A DNA stretch of 64,000 nt from Bog-159 sp035308525 (lineage in GTDB: Bacteria > Acidobacteriota > Terriglobia > Bryobacterales > Bryobacteraceae), in NCBI GenBank assembly GCA_035308525.1, contig DATGGM010000124.1:1-64000 (forward strand). The letters run 5' to 3'. Below the pieces are notes generated by a model. It worked only from the letters and a program-made list of their open reading frames with translations, had not been told where the DNA came from and ran no database searches. Position numbers and translations under genes: made by a program. Below are positions 42,765 through 49,997 of this stretch, in pieces. How positions within the stretch are numbered: position 1 is the stretch's first letter; every line of letters starts with the position of its first letter.

Positions 42765-43904
42765 ATGTTCCGCTTCCTTAGGTTCGCCACTTTCATCGGC
42801 CTGCTGGCCGGCTCACATTCGGCGCCGGCCCAAACTCCCCCCACACCCGCACGCCCGGCGCGTCCCACGCCGCCCGCACGCGATCCCGCGACGCCTGGTT
42901 ATGTCGCCGCGAAAGAGCTGCCCGACGGCGCCAACGCCCCTCCCCATGCCGACGGAAACTTCATCCTGGGTCCCACGCATAACCCCGCGCCGGAGATGAC
43001 CGTGAAAGAAGGCGTGCCGCGGGGAGCGGTGTTCACATTCACCATGGAATCGTCCGACAGCCGGATCTATCCGGGCATCGCACGGGATCCCAACACGTTC
43101 GGCACGCCGGACCCCAGCAACCCCGCCAGATTGATCGTCACCACCAGTCATCCTGCTCCTTACAGCCGCCGGGTAGCCGTGTACGTCCCGAAACAATATG
43201 TTTCCGGCACTTCCGCGCCGTTTCTCGTGGGGGCCGACGGGCCGGACCAGTCATTGTTTACGGCGCTGGATAGTCTGATCGCCGGGCACCGCGTGCCCGT
43301 TATGATTGCCATCTCAATAGGCAACGGCAGCGGCGACGCCCAGGGAAGTGAGCGCGGTCTGGAATACGACACCATGTCGGGCGTCTACGCGGAGTTCGTC
43401 GAGAAGGAAGTACTGCCTCGCGTGGAGAAGCAATACAATGTGAAGCTGACGAAAGATGCCGAGGGCCGGGCGGCCATGGGCGGAAGCTCCGGCGGCTCGT
43501 GCGCGTTGATCATGGCCTGGTATCATCCGGAGCTTTACCACCGCCTGCTCACCTACTCCGGGACCTACGTCAACCAGCAGTGGCCGTGGAACCCGGTCAC
43601 CCCGCACGGCGCATGGGAGTTCCATGAACACCTCATCCCCAACGCTCCACCCAAGCCGCTCCGCATCTGGATGGAAGTCGGGGACAGAGACCTTCTCAAT
43701 CCGAACATTATGCGCGACGAAATGCACGACTGGGTTCTGGCCAACGAGAATATGGCCAGGGCGCTGGCCGCCAAAGGATATCATTATCAATTCGTATTCG
43801 CGCGCAACGCCGGGCACACCGACCGCTCCGTCAAACTACAAACCCTGCCCGAGGCTCTCGAATATTTATGGCAGGGGTACCCTATCGGGCGCTCGAAGGA
43901 TTGA
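42765..43904 (+). CDS. Secreted esterase of the enterochelin-esterase (esterase D) type
   Basis: The 379-residue protein has a signal peptide (FATFIGLLAGSHSAPAQ), a Pro-rich linker (about 24-45) and an alpha/beta-hydrolase domain with the nucleophile elbow AMGGSSGGSCALIMAW, a probable acid in MEVGDRDLLN and the catalytic His in RNAGHTDRS. It resembles the Fes/esterase D family (PF00756), which cleaves esters of phenolic or catecholate compounds. It starts eight bases after the MmcB-like gene ends. A carboxylesterase remnant of a different family follows in the same reading frame after the stop. Confidence 0.87.
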   Translation: MFRFLRFATFIGLLAGSHSAPAQTPPTPARPARPTPPARDPATPGYVAAKELPDGANAPPHADGNFILGPTHNPAPEMTVKEGVPRGAVFTFTMESSDSRIYPGIARDPNTFGTPDPSNPARLIVTTSHPAPYSRRVAVYVPKQYVSGTSAPFLVGADGPDQSLFTALDSLIAGHRVPVMIAISIGNGSGDAQGSERGLEYDTMSGVYAEFVEKEVLPRVEKQYNVKLTKDAEGRAAMGGSSGGSCALIMAWYHPELYHRLLTYSGTYVNQQWPWNPVTPHGAWEFHEHLIPNAPPKPLRIWMEVGDRDLLNPNIMRDEMHDWVLANENMARALAAKGYHYQFVFARNAGHTDRSVKLQTLPEALEYLWQGYPIGRSKD

Positions 43905-43931
43905 CGCGGGTTTGAGGGTGGTTCACTTGCT

Positions 43932-44189
43932 TGGGGACTTTCTGATGCGTCTTTTTCCGCGCATGCGATGGAGGTTCCGTTTTTGTTCGGCGTCATTGAC
44001 GATCCGGATGACACTGTGTTCACCGGCAGGGATCCCAATAGGCCAGCGGTCGTGCAGCAGGCGCAGCGAGCGTGGACTAACTTTGCGCCTAACGGCGACC
44101 CCAGCCAACCAGATCTCTCCTGGCCGAAATACGATGGAAGTACACGCCCCACAATGCAGCTCATGAGCTCGGCCCGGCGGCTTGCTTAG
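43932..44189 (+). pseudogene. C-terminal fragment of a type-B carboxylesterase gene
   Basis: The frame reads SAHAMEVPFLFG, then VVQQAQRAWTNFAPNGDPSQ and WPKYDGSTRPTMQL. This is the final segment of type-B carboxylesterases (PF00135), including the catalytic-His region H(A)xExPFxFG. The rest of such a protein (about 450 residues) is absent. The fragment lies in the same frame as the preceding esterase but beyond its stop codon, and the two families are unrelated, so it is a truncated leftover rather than a read-through domain. Confidence 0.6.
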
Positions 44190-44204
44190 AAGGCACGCCG
44201 CTCA

Positions 44205-44684
44205 CTACCGAGACAACGGGCTCTCCCATACACACACGAGCAGTTTCTTGAGCTGGCCAAAGGTCCTGGACCCCAGCTCGGCGCTCCATTCCAGCTCGAC
44301 GTCGCGGAGTATGTCGCAGATCTTGGAGTAGGCGGCGTTCCCGCGCCTGGTGAAGCGGATAATTCGCGCGCGGCCTTCATCCGGCGCGTTGGACCGGACA
44401 ATGTAGCCAAGACCCTGCAAGCTGCGCAGTAATTGGTTCATAGCCTGTTTGCTGATGCCGGCACGCTCGGCGAGAGTGCCCGGGCGAACGCCGTCCGGAC
44501 CCGGAAACTGCAGTAGGGCAATATGCGGCAGGCGCAGATCCTCAAAACCGGCCGCGTTGAGCCCCCTGATAATGCGGCGGTGAATCGCCTGCGCCGGAAC
44601 GCGCAGCAGCGCGCCGATGAGTATATCCTCTGTTTTGATGGGGGTTTTACCCGATGAATTTTTGGGCGAGGAAGATATTGACAT
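44205..44684 (-). CDS. MarR-family regulator, divergent from cupin gene
   Basis: The 159-residue protein has MarR features: helices around LRLPHIALLQFP, a winged helix-turn-helix with TLAERAGISKQAMNQLLRSL, and a wing with SNAPDEGRARIIRFTRRG. Its start faces the cupin gene across a 60-base region that contains a set of GTAAAC/GTTTAC palindromes overlapping the likely -10 boxes (44689-44730). It very probably represses itself and the cupin unit and is released by a small ligand. Its ATG at 44684 has no ribosome site. Confidence 0.87.
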   Translation of the reverse strand: MSISSSPKNSSGKTPIKTEDILIGALLRVPAQAIHRRIIRGLNAAGFEDLRLPHIALLQFPGPDGVRPGTLAERAGISKQAMNQLLRSLQGLGYIVRSNAPDEGRARIIRFTRRGNAAYSKICDILRDVELEWSAELGSRTFGQLKKLLVCVWESPLSR

Positions 44685-44688
44685 TTTC

Positions 44689-44730
44689 GTAAACTACGTT
44701 TACCATTTTACCATGGTAAACGTAATTTAC
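44689..44730. promoter_or_regulatory. Operator cluster between marR and the cupin gene
   Basis: Three overlapping inverted repeats use the same half-site. GTAAAC-TAC-GTTTAC lies at 44689-44703 (perfect arms), TTTACCATGGTAAA at 44707-44720 (perfect 14-bp palindrome), and GTAAACGTAATTTAC at 44716-44730 (one mismatch). A TAAAAT on the minus strand and TAATTT on the plus strand, candidates for -10 boxes, lie within the cluster. This is the expected layout for a MarR dimer controlling both divergent promoters. Confidence 0.65.
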
Positions 44731-44744
44731 TAAAGGAAAACCAG

Positions 44745-45224
44745 ATGATTCAATCAACGGCCGGCCTCCATGTGAATCCCGCCCACGAGACCATCCGCCT
44801 GGGCCCGCTGACGGTGCGCTTCCTGCTCACCGGCGACAACTCAGCCGGCAGCATCGCGGCTTTCGAGGTTTTCGTTCCGGCCGCGCTGGGTTTGCCGGCG
44901 CAGGCGCACAGTCACGACCATTATGAGGAGACCATCTACGGTCTCGACGGCGTGATGACTTGGACGGTTGACGGAAAACCAATCGACGTGGGGCCCGGAC
45001 AGGCACTCTGCATTCCGCGGGGCGCCATTCACCGGTTCGATAACAACGGCGTCCAGGACGTGAAGGCTCTTTGCGTAGTCACGCCGGCTGCGATCGGCCC
45101 GCCGTATTTCCGTGAGGTGGCCGAGGTCGTGAAGCTAGCGGCAGGAGGTCCGCCCGACCGGGCAAAGATCACGGAAATCATGCGCCGGCACGGCCTGACT
45201 CCGGCTCCGCCCCCAACCGCCTAA
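44745..45224 (+). CDS. Cupin-domain protein
   Basis: The 159-residue protein is a single small-barrel cupin. Motif 1 reads HSHDHYEETIYGLDGVMTW (metal-binding His and Glu pattern) and motif 2 PGQALCIPRGAIHRFDN with the second His. Cupins of this kind bind a divalent metal and act as dioxygenases, isomerases or small-molecule sensors; the substrate is unknown. AAAGGA lies eight bases before the ATG. It is transcribed divergently from a MarR gene, whose operators overlap its promoter, and is followed after 17 bases by a methyltransferase gene. Confidence 0.85.
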   Translation: MIQSTAGLHVNPAHETIRLGPLTVRFLLTGDNSAGSIAAFEVFVPAALGLPAQAHSHDHYEETIYGLDGVMTWTVDGKPIDVGPGQALCIPRGAIHRFDNNGVQDVKALCVVTPAAIGPPYFREVAEVVKLAAGGPPDRAKITEIMRRHGLTPAPPPTA

Positions 45225-45241
45225 AAGCTATACTGGCGTTG

Positions 45242-46108
45242 ATGCAAGCCGACAAGGCGATCTTAGACAGATGGAGCGGAGCTGCGCTGTTCTGGGAGAA
45301 GCACCGCGAAATGATCCGGCGGATGTTCGCGCCGGTCACGCAGGCTCTGGTCGAGGATGGGCTGATCAGCCGCGGGCAAGTAGTCCTGGATGTTGCCACG
45401 GGTCCCGGGGACCCGGCCTTGAGTGTGGCTGACCTGGTCGGACCCGAAGGCCAGGTGGTTGGGATCGATGCGGTTCCGGAGATGGTGGCAGCCGCCCGGC
45501 GGGAAACGGACCGTCTGGGGCTCCGCAATGCGCAATTCGAAGTGGCGTTTGCGGACCATCTGCCGTTCCCAGCCGGGACCTTCGATGCCGTGGTCAGCCG
45601 CTTCGGTGTGATGTTCTTTCCCTCCCCTGTTGACGCAGTTCGCGAGATGTTGCGGGTGCTCAGGCCGGAACGAAAACTGGCTGTGGCGGTCTGGCACGTG
45701 GCCGAAAGGAATCCTTTCTTCGACACGATGGCGCGAATCATCGAGCGCTATGTCGATTCGCCGCCTCCCGCTCCCGATGCGCCTGACGTATACCGATTTG
45801 CCACGCCGGGCAAGTTACGGGACGTGCTGGTCGAGGCTGGCGCGATGGCTCCCTCCGAGCGCTTGCTGCCATTCAACATCCAAGCTCCGATCCGGGTGGA
45901 AGACTTTTGGACGCTGCGATGCGAAATGTCCGAGCAGCTTCGTGACAAGATAGCCAGGCTTTCAGCGGGGCAGTTGATTGAAGTGAAGCGTCAGTCGCTT
46001 GAAGCTCTGCGCTATTTTTCCACGGACCAGGGGATGAGTTTCCCGGCGGAGGTTCTTCTCGTCAGCGGAACTAAGAGCCCTGCGCCGCGCCTCACTGCCC
46101 CCTTCTGA
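45242..46108 (+). CDS. SAM-dependent methyltransferase (UbiE/class I type)
   Basis: The 288-residue protein has the class I methyltransferase motifs: VVLDVATGPGDPALSVADLV (motif I), QVVGIDAVPEMVAAARRET, AFADHLPFPAGTFDAVVSRF and MLRVLRPERKLAVAVW. The order and sequence are close to UbiE-like C-methyltransferases, but the acceptor is not predictable. TATACT ends seven bases before the ATG and there is no ribosome site, so it may be transcribed as a leaderless message as well as from the cupin promoter 500 bases upstream. Its 3' end overlaps the remains of a VOC-family gene on the other strand by 17 bases. Confidence 0.87.
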   Translation: MQADKAILDRWSGAALFWEKHREMIRRMFAPVTQALVEDGLISRGQVVLDVATGPGDPALSVADLVGPEGQVVGIDAVPEMVAAARRETDRLGLRNAQFEVAFADHLPFPAGTFDAVVSRFGVMFFPSPVDAVREMLRVLRPERKLAVAVWHVAERNPFFDTMARIIERYVDSPPPAPDAPDVYRFATPGKLRDVLVEAGAMAPSERLLPFNIQAPIRVEDFWTLRCEMSEQLRDKIARLSAGQLIEVKRQSLEALRYFSTDQGMSFPAEVLLVSGTKSPAPRLTAPF

Positions 46109-46378
46109 AAGCTTCGCCTTCGCAGCGGGCCACGAAGGAGATGGCTTCGGTGAACTTGAAGTTCGGGCCGCCGTTGAGGGCCGTGAACCTCTGGCCGTCC
46201 AGCTCGAAGGCAATAGTAAGGACTTTTTCCTTCGGGGCGCGGCCCTCTTCGGACGTCCGCAAGACATCGAGGCGGGCGAGTTCTTAAAGACCGAGATGTA
46301 AAAATCGACCGCTTCTTCGGCGTTCGAGTAGAACCAGAGAAACGGCGTAATGCGGGGAAAGCTTTCAAAGGCACTCAT
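46092..46378 (-). pseudogene. Truncated, frameshifted VOC-family (PhnB-like) gene
   Basis: The minus strand starts with the PhnB/glyoxalase-like N terminus ITPFLWFYSNAEEAVDFYIS. After about 34 codons the frame shifts near 46276-46281; in the new frame it continues KEKVLTIAFELDGQRFTAL, then GGPNFKFTEAISFVARCE, and stops at 46092. One base is missing in TCGCCCGCC relative to the expected frame, and the second half of the family is absent. A complete homologue would be about 155 residues. The gene is not functional as it stands, unless the indel is a sequencing error, which would not explain the missing C-terminal half. Confidence 0.7.
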
Positions 46379-46396
46379 GATGATCCTCCGGACTTT

Positions 46397-47323
46397 CTAA
46401 TCCCGGCGTCCTGCGGCAACTGCCAGGCGGGCCGCAACGGGACGGCTGTAGCGCTTCACGAGCGCTACTCCCGTGAATATGACAGCCATGGCGGCGGCTT
46501 CGCGCGGGCCGAAGGGCTCTCGATAGAACAGCCAACCCAGCGTCACCGCGACCACCGAGTTCACGTAAGGATAGATGGAGACAACGGCTACCGGCAGCCT
46601 GTCGAGCGCGAAGATGTAGGCGCTGTAGCCGACGATGGATCCGAACGTCACCAGATACATTACGGCCGCCGCGCCGCGAAGGCTCCACTCGACGGGATGT
46701 TCGTGGAACACCAGCGCCAGCGGCAAAAAGGACAGGCCGGCGGCCAGTTGTTGCACGGCGCCGGTCACGATGGGATGTACGCCGCTCACTCTGCGCCGCT
46801 GGTAAATGGAGCCGAACGCCCAGCCCGCCATGCCCACTTGCAGGACCAGAAATCCGTTTAGCAGGCCGGCGTTGAATGTGTGCGTATGCAGGTCCGGCGC
46901 GAACAGCAGGGCCGCGCCGGCGAGTCCCACCAACATGCCCAGAATGCTGGGCAGGTGCAATGACTCGCCGCCGGGCAGGAGCGCTTCCACGCCCACCATC
47001 CAGAACGGGGAAATGGTGATGATCAGGCATGCCACGCCGCTGGGCACCCAGACTTCCGCCATCACCAGGCAGCCATTGCCGATGCCCAGCACCAGCACGC
47101 CGCTGAGGCAGGCGGCGCCCAAATGGCGTCCGCGCGGCAGTTTCTCACCGCGCAGGGCGATGACCGCCAGCATCAGGGAGCCGGAGATGATGAAGCGCAG
47201 GGACACCAGCAGCAGCGGCGGAAACGACTCCAGCGACATGCGGATGGCCAGGTATGTGGTTCCCCAGAAGAAGCAGACGGCAGCCAGCGCCAGGTAGGCG
47301 CTGAAGTGCGGGTGGCGGTGCAA
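46397..47323 (-). CDS. EamA/DMT-family transporter (YedA/RhaT-like)
   Basis: The product (about 308 residues from a TTG at 47323) has ten predicted membrane helices in two EamA repeats: the first begins LALAAVCFFWGTTYLAIRMS, and the second ends with VAVVSIYPYVNSVVAVTLGW and GPREAAAMAVIFTGVALV. Members export amino acids or other metabolites. No ATG fits: the frame runs on to 47980 but would overlap the divergent kinase gene entirely, and TTG 47323 is the only standard start that gives a normal N terminus. Its start lies 54 bases from the PfkB gene start, so the two share a divergent promoter region. Confidence 0.85.
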   Translation of the reverse strand: MHRHPHFSAYLALAAVCFFWGTTYLAIRMSLESFPPLLLVSLRFIISGSLMLAVIALRGEKLPRGRHLGAACLSGVLVLGIGNGCLVMAEVWVPSGVACLIITISPFWMVGVEALLPGGESLHLPSILGMLVGLAGAALLFAPDLHTHTFNAGLLNGFLVLQVGMAGWAFGSIYQRRRVSGVHPIVTGAVQQLAAGLSFLPLALVFHEHPVEWSLRGAAAVMYLVTFGSIVGYSAYIFALDRLPVAVVSIYPYVNSVVAVTLGWLFYREPFGPREAAAMAVIFTGVALVKRYSRPVAARLAVAAGRRD

Positions 47324-47377
47324 TAATTCAGAGTAACACGCGGCTTTTGGAGCGGCCGAATCCCCTACAATAGTTGA

Positions 47378-48307
47378 TTGATCGTCACTCTCACAGCCAA
47401 TCCGGCGCTGGATCGCACCATCTCCGTGGACCGCCTGGCTTTCGAAGATCGGGCGTACGTCAATTCGCGGTACGAGTCGCCAGGGGGACGCGGCATCAAT
47501 GCGGCCTCCGTGATTCAGTCGTTTGGCGGGAAGGCACTGGCCATCTTCCCCAGCGGCGGGAAACACGGAAAACGCTTCGAAGAGATGCTGGCCCCATACG
47601 GATATCCGACGGTGGCCGTTCCGATCCGCCACGAGATCCGCACGAATCTCACCATCACCGACCGGCAGGGCCTCACCGTCAGCCTGAACGAACGCGGCCC
47701 GCAGCTCGAGAAGGCCGAAGTCGACCGGCTGGAAAAAGCGGTGCAGAAGCATCTGGATGGGGCCTCCTGGCTGTTGCTGAGCGGCAGCCTGCCTCCCGGG
47801 GTACCCTCTAATTTCTACGCCCGCCTGGTCGGCATGGCGCGCCGCAAGAAGGTAAAGACGCTGCTCGACGCCGACGGCGATTCCCTGCGCGAAGGCGTGG
47901 AGGCTGCGCCGACCTTGGTCTGCCCCAATCAGCCCGAGGCCGAACGGCTGCTGAACCGGGCGCTGGTGACGCGCAACCATTTCCTGGATGCCGTGGCCCG
48001 CATACGCGCCATGGGGCCGGAGATGGTGGTGCTCTCGCTGGGCAGCCGCGGCGCTGTAGGATCCGTGGAAGGCGCGCTGGTGGAAGCCATTCCGCCGCGC
48101 GTGGAAGTGCTGTGTCCCATAGGGGCGGGCGACGCGCTGGCGGCCGCCTTCGCGTGGTCCATGGAGCTTAAAGCAGACTTCACCGAGGCGCTGCGCTGGA
48201 GCGTAGCGGCCGGCACGGCCTCGGCGATGCTGCCCGGCCTGCGCACGGCATCCCTGGGGCAGGCCAAAGAGATTTACCGGCAGGTGGAAGTGCGCCGCAT
48301 CGAATAG
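47378..48307 (+). CDS. PfkB-family sugar kinase (1-phosphofructokinase / tagatose-6-phosphate kinase type)
   Basis: The 309-residue protein starts VTLTANPALDRTISVDRL, typical of the FruK/LacC branch, has the substrate motif GGRGINAASVIQSFGG and the ATP/anion-hole motif PIGAGDALAAAFAWSM with the catalytic Asp. It phosphorylates a sugar phosphate, probably fructose-1-phosphate or tagatose-6-phosphate; no PTS or sugar operon is near to decide. The start is a TTG; TACAAT at 47366-47371 ends six bases before it, and no ribosome site is present, so it may be leaderless. murJ follows after seven bases. Confidence 0.87.
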   Translation: MIVTLTANPALDRTISVDRLAFEDRAYVNSRYESPGGRGINAASVIQSFGGKALAIFPSGGKHGKRFEEMLAPYGYPTVAVPIRHEIRTNLTITDRQGLTVSLNERGPQLEKAEVDRLEKAVQKHLDGASWLLLSGSLPPGVPSNFYARLVGMARRKKVKTLLDADGDSLREGVEAAPTLVCPNQPEAERLLNRALVTRNHFLDAVARIRAMGPEMVVLSLGSRGAVGSVEGALVEAIPPRVEVLCPIGAGDALAAAFAWSMELKADFTEALRWSVAAGTASAMLPGLRTASLGQAKEIYRQVEVRRIE

Positions 48308-48314
48308 GAGTCCG

Positions 48315-49988
48315 GTGGCCTACACTTCATCGCGAGGCGCCGCGCGCGGGGGCGCATCATCCAAAGGCGAAAACGTCATGCGCGCGGCGGGCGTGGTGTC
48401 CGCCGCCGTCTTTCTCAGCCGCATCAGCGGGCTGGTGCGCGAGATGATCATGGCGCGCCTGTTTGGCGCGGGTCAGGCTTACGACGCCTTCCTGCTGGGA
48501 TTCCGCATCCCTAACCTCACGCGGGATCTGTTCGCGGAAGGGGCTCTGTCGTCGGCGTTTGTGCCGGTGTTCACGCAGTACCTGGCCACCAAGGGGAAGC
48601 GCGAAGCAGAGGAACTATCCAACCTGGTGGCTACGGCGCTGCTGCTGGTGGTGGGCGCGATCTGTGTGCTCGGCATGATCTTCAGCCCGCAACTGGTGTG
48701 GCTGCTGGCTTCGGGATTCGCACGCGTGCCGGGCAAGTTCGAGCTGGCGGTCACGCTGACGCGCGTGATGTTCCCATTTCTGCTGCTGGTGGCGCTCGCC
48801 GCACAGGCCATGGGCATACTGAATGCGCTGAATCAGTTCGGCATTCCCGCGCTTTCGTCGACGTTCTTCAACATCGGCTCGGTGGGTTTCGGCCTGGCCT
48901 TCGGCTACACCGTGGGCCGCTGGATGGGGATGAGCCTGGTGATGTCCATGGCCTGGGGCGTGGTCTTTGGCGGGGCCGTGCAATGGCTCTTCCAGGCGCC
49001 CAGCCTGTACCGCGCGGGCATCCGGTATCGCCCGCGCGTTGACTTCGCGCATCCCGGCCTGCGCAATATCCTGCACCTCATGGGACCCGCGATTCTGGGC
49101 AATGCCGCGGTGCAGATCAACGTGCTGGTGAACACGAATTTCGCTTCCAGCATCACGGACGCGGCGGGCCATGTGATCAACGGACCGGTAAGCTGGCTGA
49201 GCTACGCCTTCCGCTTCATGCAGCTTCCGCTGGGTTTGTTCGGCGTGGCCATCGCTTCCGCCACGCTGCCGGCGATATCACGAAGTGCCGCGTTGCAGCA
49301 GATGGACGAATTCCGCACGACGCTGGCGCGCTCGCTGGGTATGGTGCTGCTGCTCACCATTCCATCGTCGGTGGGCCTGACCGTGCTGGGTCCCAGCATG
49401 ATCGGCGCGGTCTACCAGTGGGGCCACTTCCGGGCCTCCGATACGCACCAGACCGCGCTGGCGCTGGCCTGCTACGCCATCGGACTGGCGGGTTACTCGG
49501 CCATCAAGATCCTGGCGCCAGCGTTTTACGCGCTCAACGACGCGCGCACGCCGATGCTGGTGAGCCTCGTCTCCATACTGATCAACCTGGCGGCGGCGTC
49601 CACCATGGTCAAGCTGGCGGGACTGGGCCACCTGGGGCTGGCGCTTTCCACTTCCGCCGTGGCGCTGTTCGGATCCGTGGCGCTGTTCCTGGAATTGCGC
49701 CGGCGCATCCACGGCGTGCACGGCCGGGCACTGGCCGCCAGCGTGGTAAAGATCCTGGCGGCGAGTGCCGCCATGGGGCTAACATGCTACCTGTCGAGCC
49801 GCAGCGTGCATAACTGGCTGGGCGAACGCAAGGTGGCGCAACTGGTGGACCTCGCGATCTCGATCCCGCTGGGTGGGCTGGTTTACTACGCGCTTTGCCG
49901 GGCGATGCGGGTGGCTGAGTTGGAGGCCGCCTGGGGAGCGCTGGCCGCGCCACTCATGCGCCGGCTGGGGATTGGCCGGCGCCCGTAG
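48315..49988 (+). CDS. murJ: MurJ/MviN lipid II flippase
   Basis: The 557-residue protein has about 14 membrane helices and the MurJ N-terminal signature VFLSRISGLVREMIMARLFG followed by FRIPNLTRDLFAEGALSSAF, with the conserved charged residues of the central cavity. It flips lipid II, the peptidoglycan precursor, across the inner membrane. The start is a GTG at 48315 with AGGAG five bases upstream; that site overlaps the kinase stop codon, so translation is coupled. It ends nine bases before the convergent glycoside-hydrolase-like gene. Confidence 0.93.
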   Translation: MAYTSSRGAARGGASSKGENVMRAAGVVSAAVFLSRISGLVREMIMARLFGAGQAYDAFLLGFRIPNLTRDLFAEGALSSAFVPVFTQYLATKGKREAEELSNLVATALLLVVGAICVLGMIFSPQLVWLLASGFARVPGKFELAVTLTRVMFPFLLLVALAAQAMGILNALNQFGIPALSSTFFNIGSVGFGLAFGYTVGRWMGMSLVMSMAWGVVFGGAVQWLFQAPSLYRAGIRYRPRVDFAHPGLRNILHLMGPAILGNAAVQINVLVNTNFASSITDAAGHVINGPVSWLSYAFRFMQLPLGLFGVAIASATLPAISRSAALQQMDEFRTTLARSLGMVLLLTIPSSVGLTVLGPSMIGAVYQWGHFRASDTHQTALALACYAIGLAGYSAIKILAPAFYALNDARTPMLVSLVSILINLAAASTMVKLAGLGHLGLALSTSAVALFGSVALFLELRRRIHGVHGRALAASVVKILAASAAMGLTCYLSSRSVHNWLGERKVAQLVDLAISIPLGGLVYYALCRAMRVAELEAAWGALAAPLMRRLGIGRRP

Positions 49989-49997
49989 CGCTGGGAT

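Noticed and set aside
47324..47980. A long N-terminal extension of the EamA transporter frame
   Set aside because: It lies entirely opposite the PfkB kinase gene and does not look like protein of any family; the transporter fold begins just after TTG 47323.
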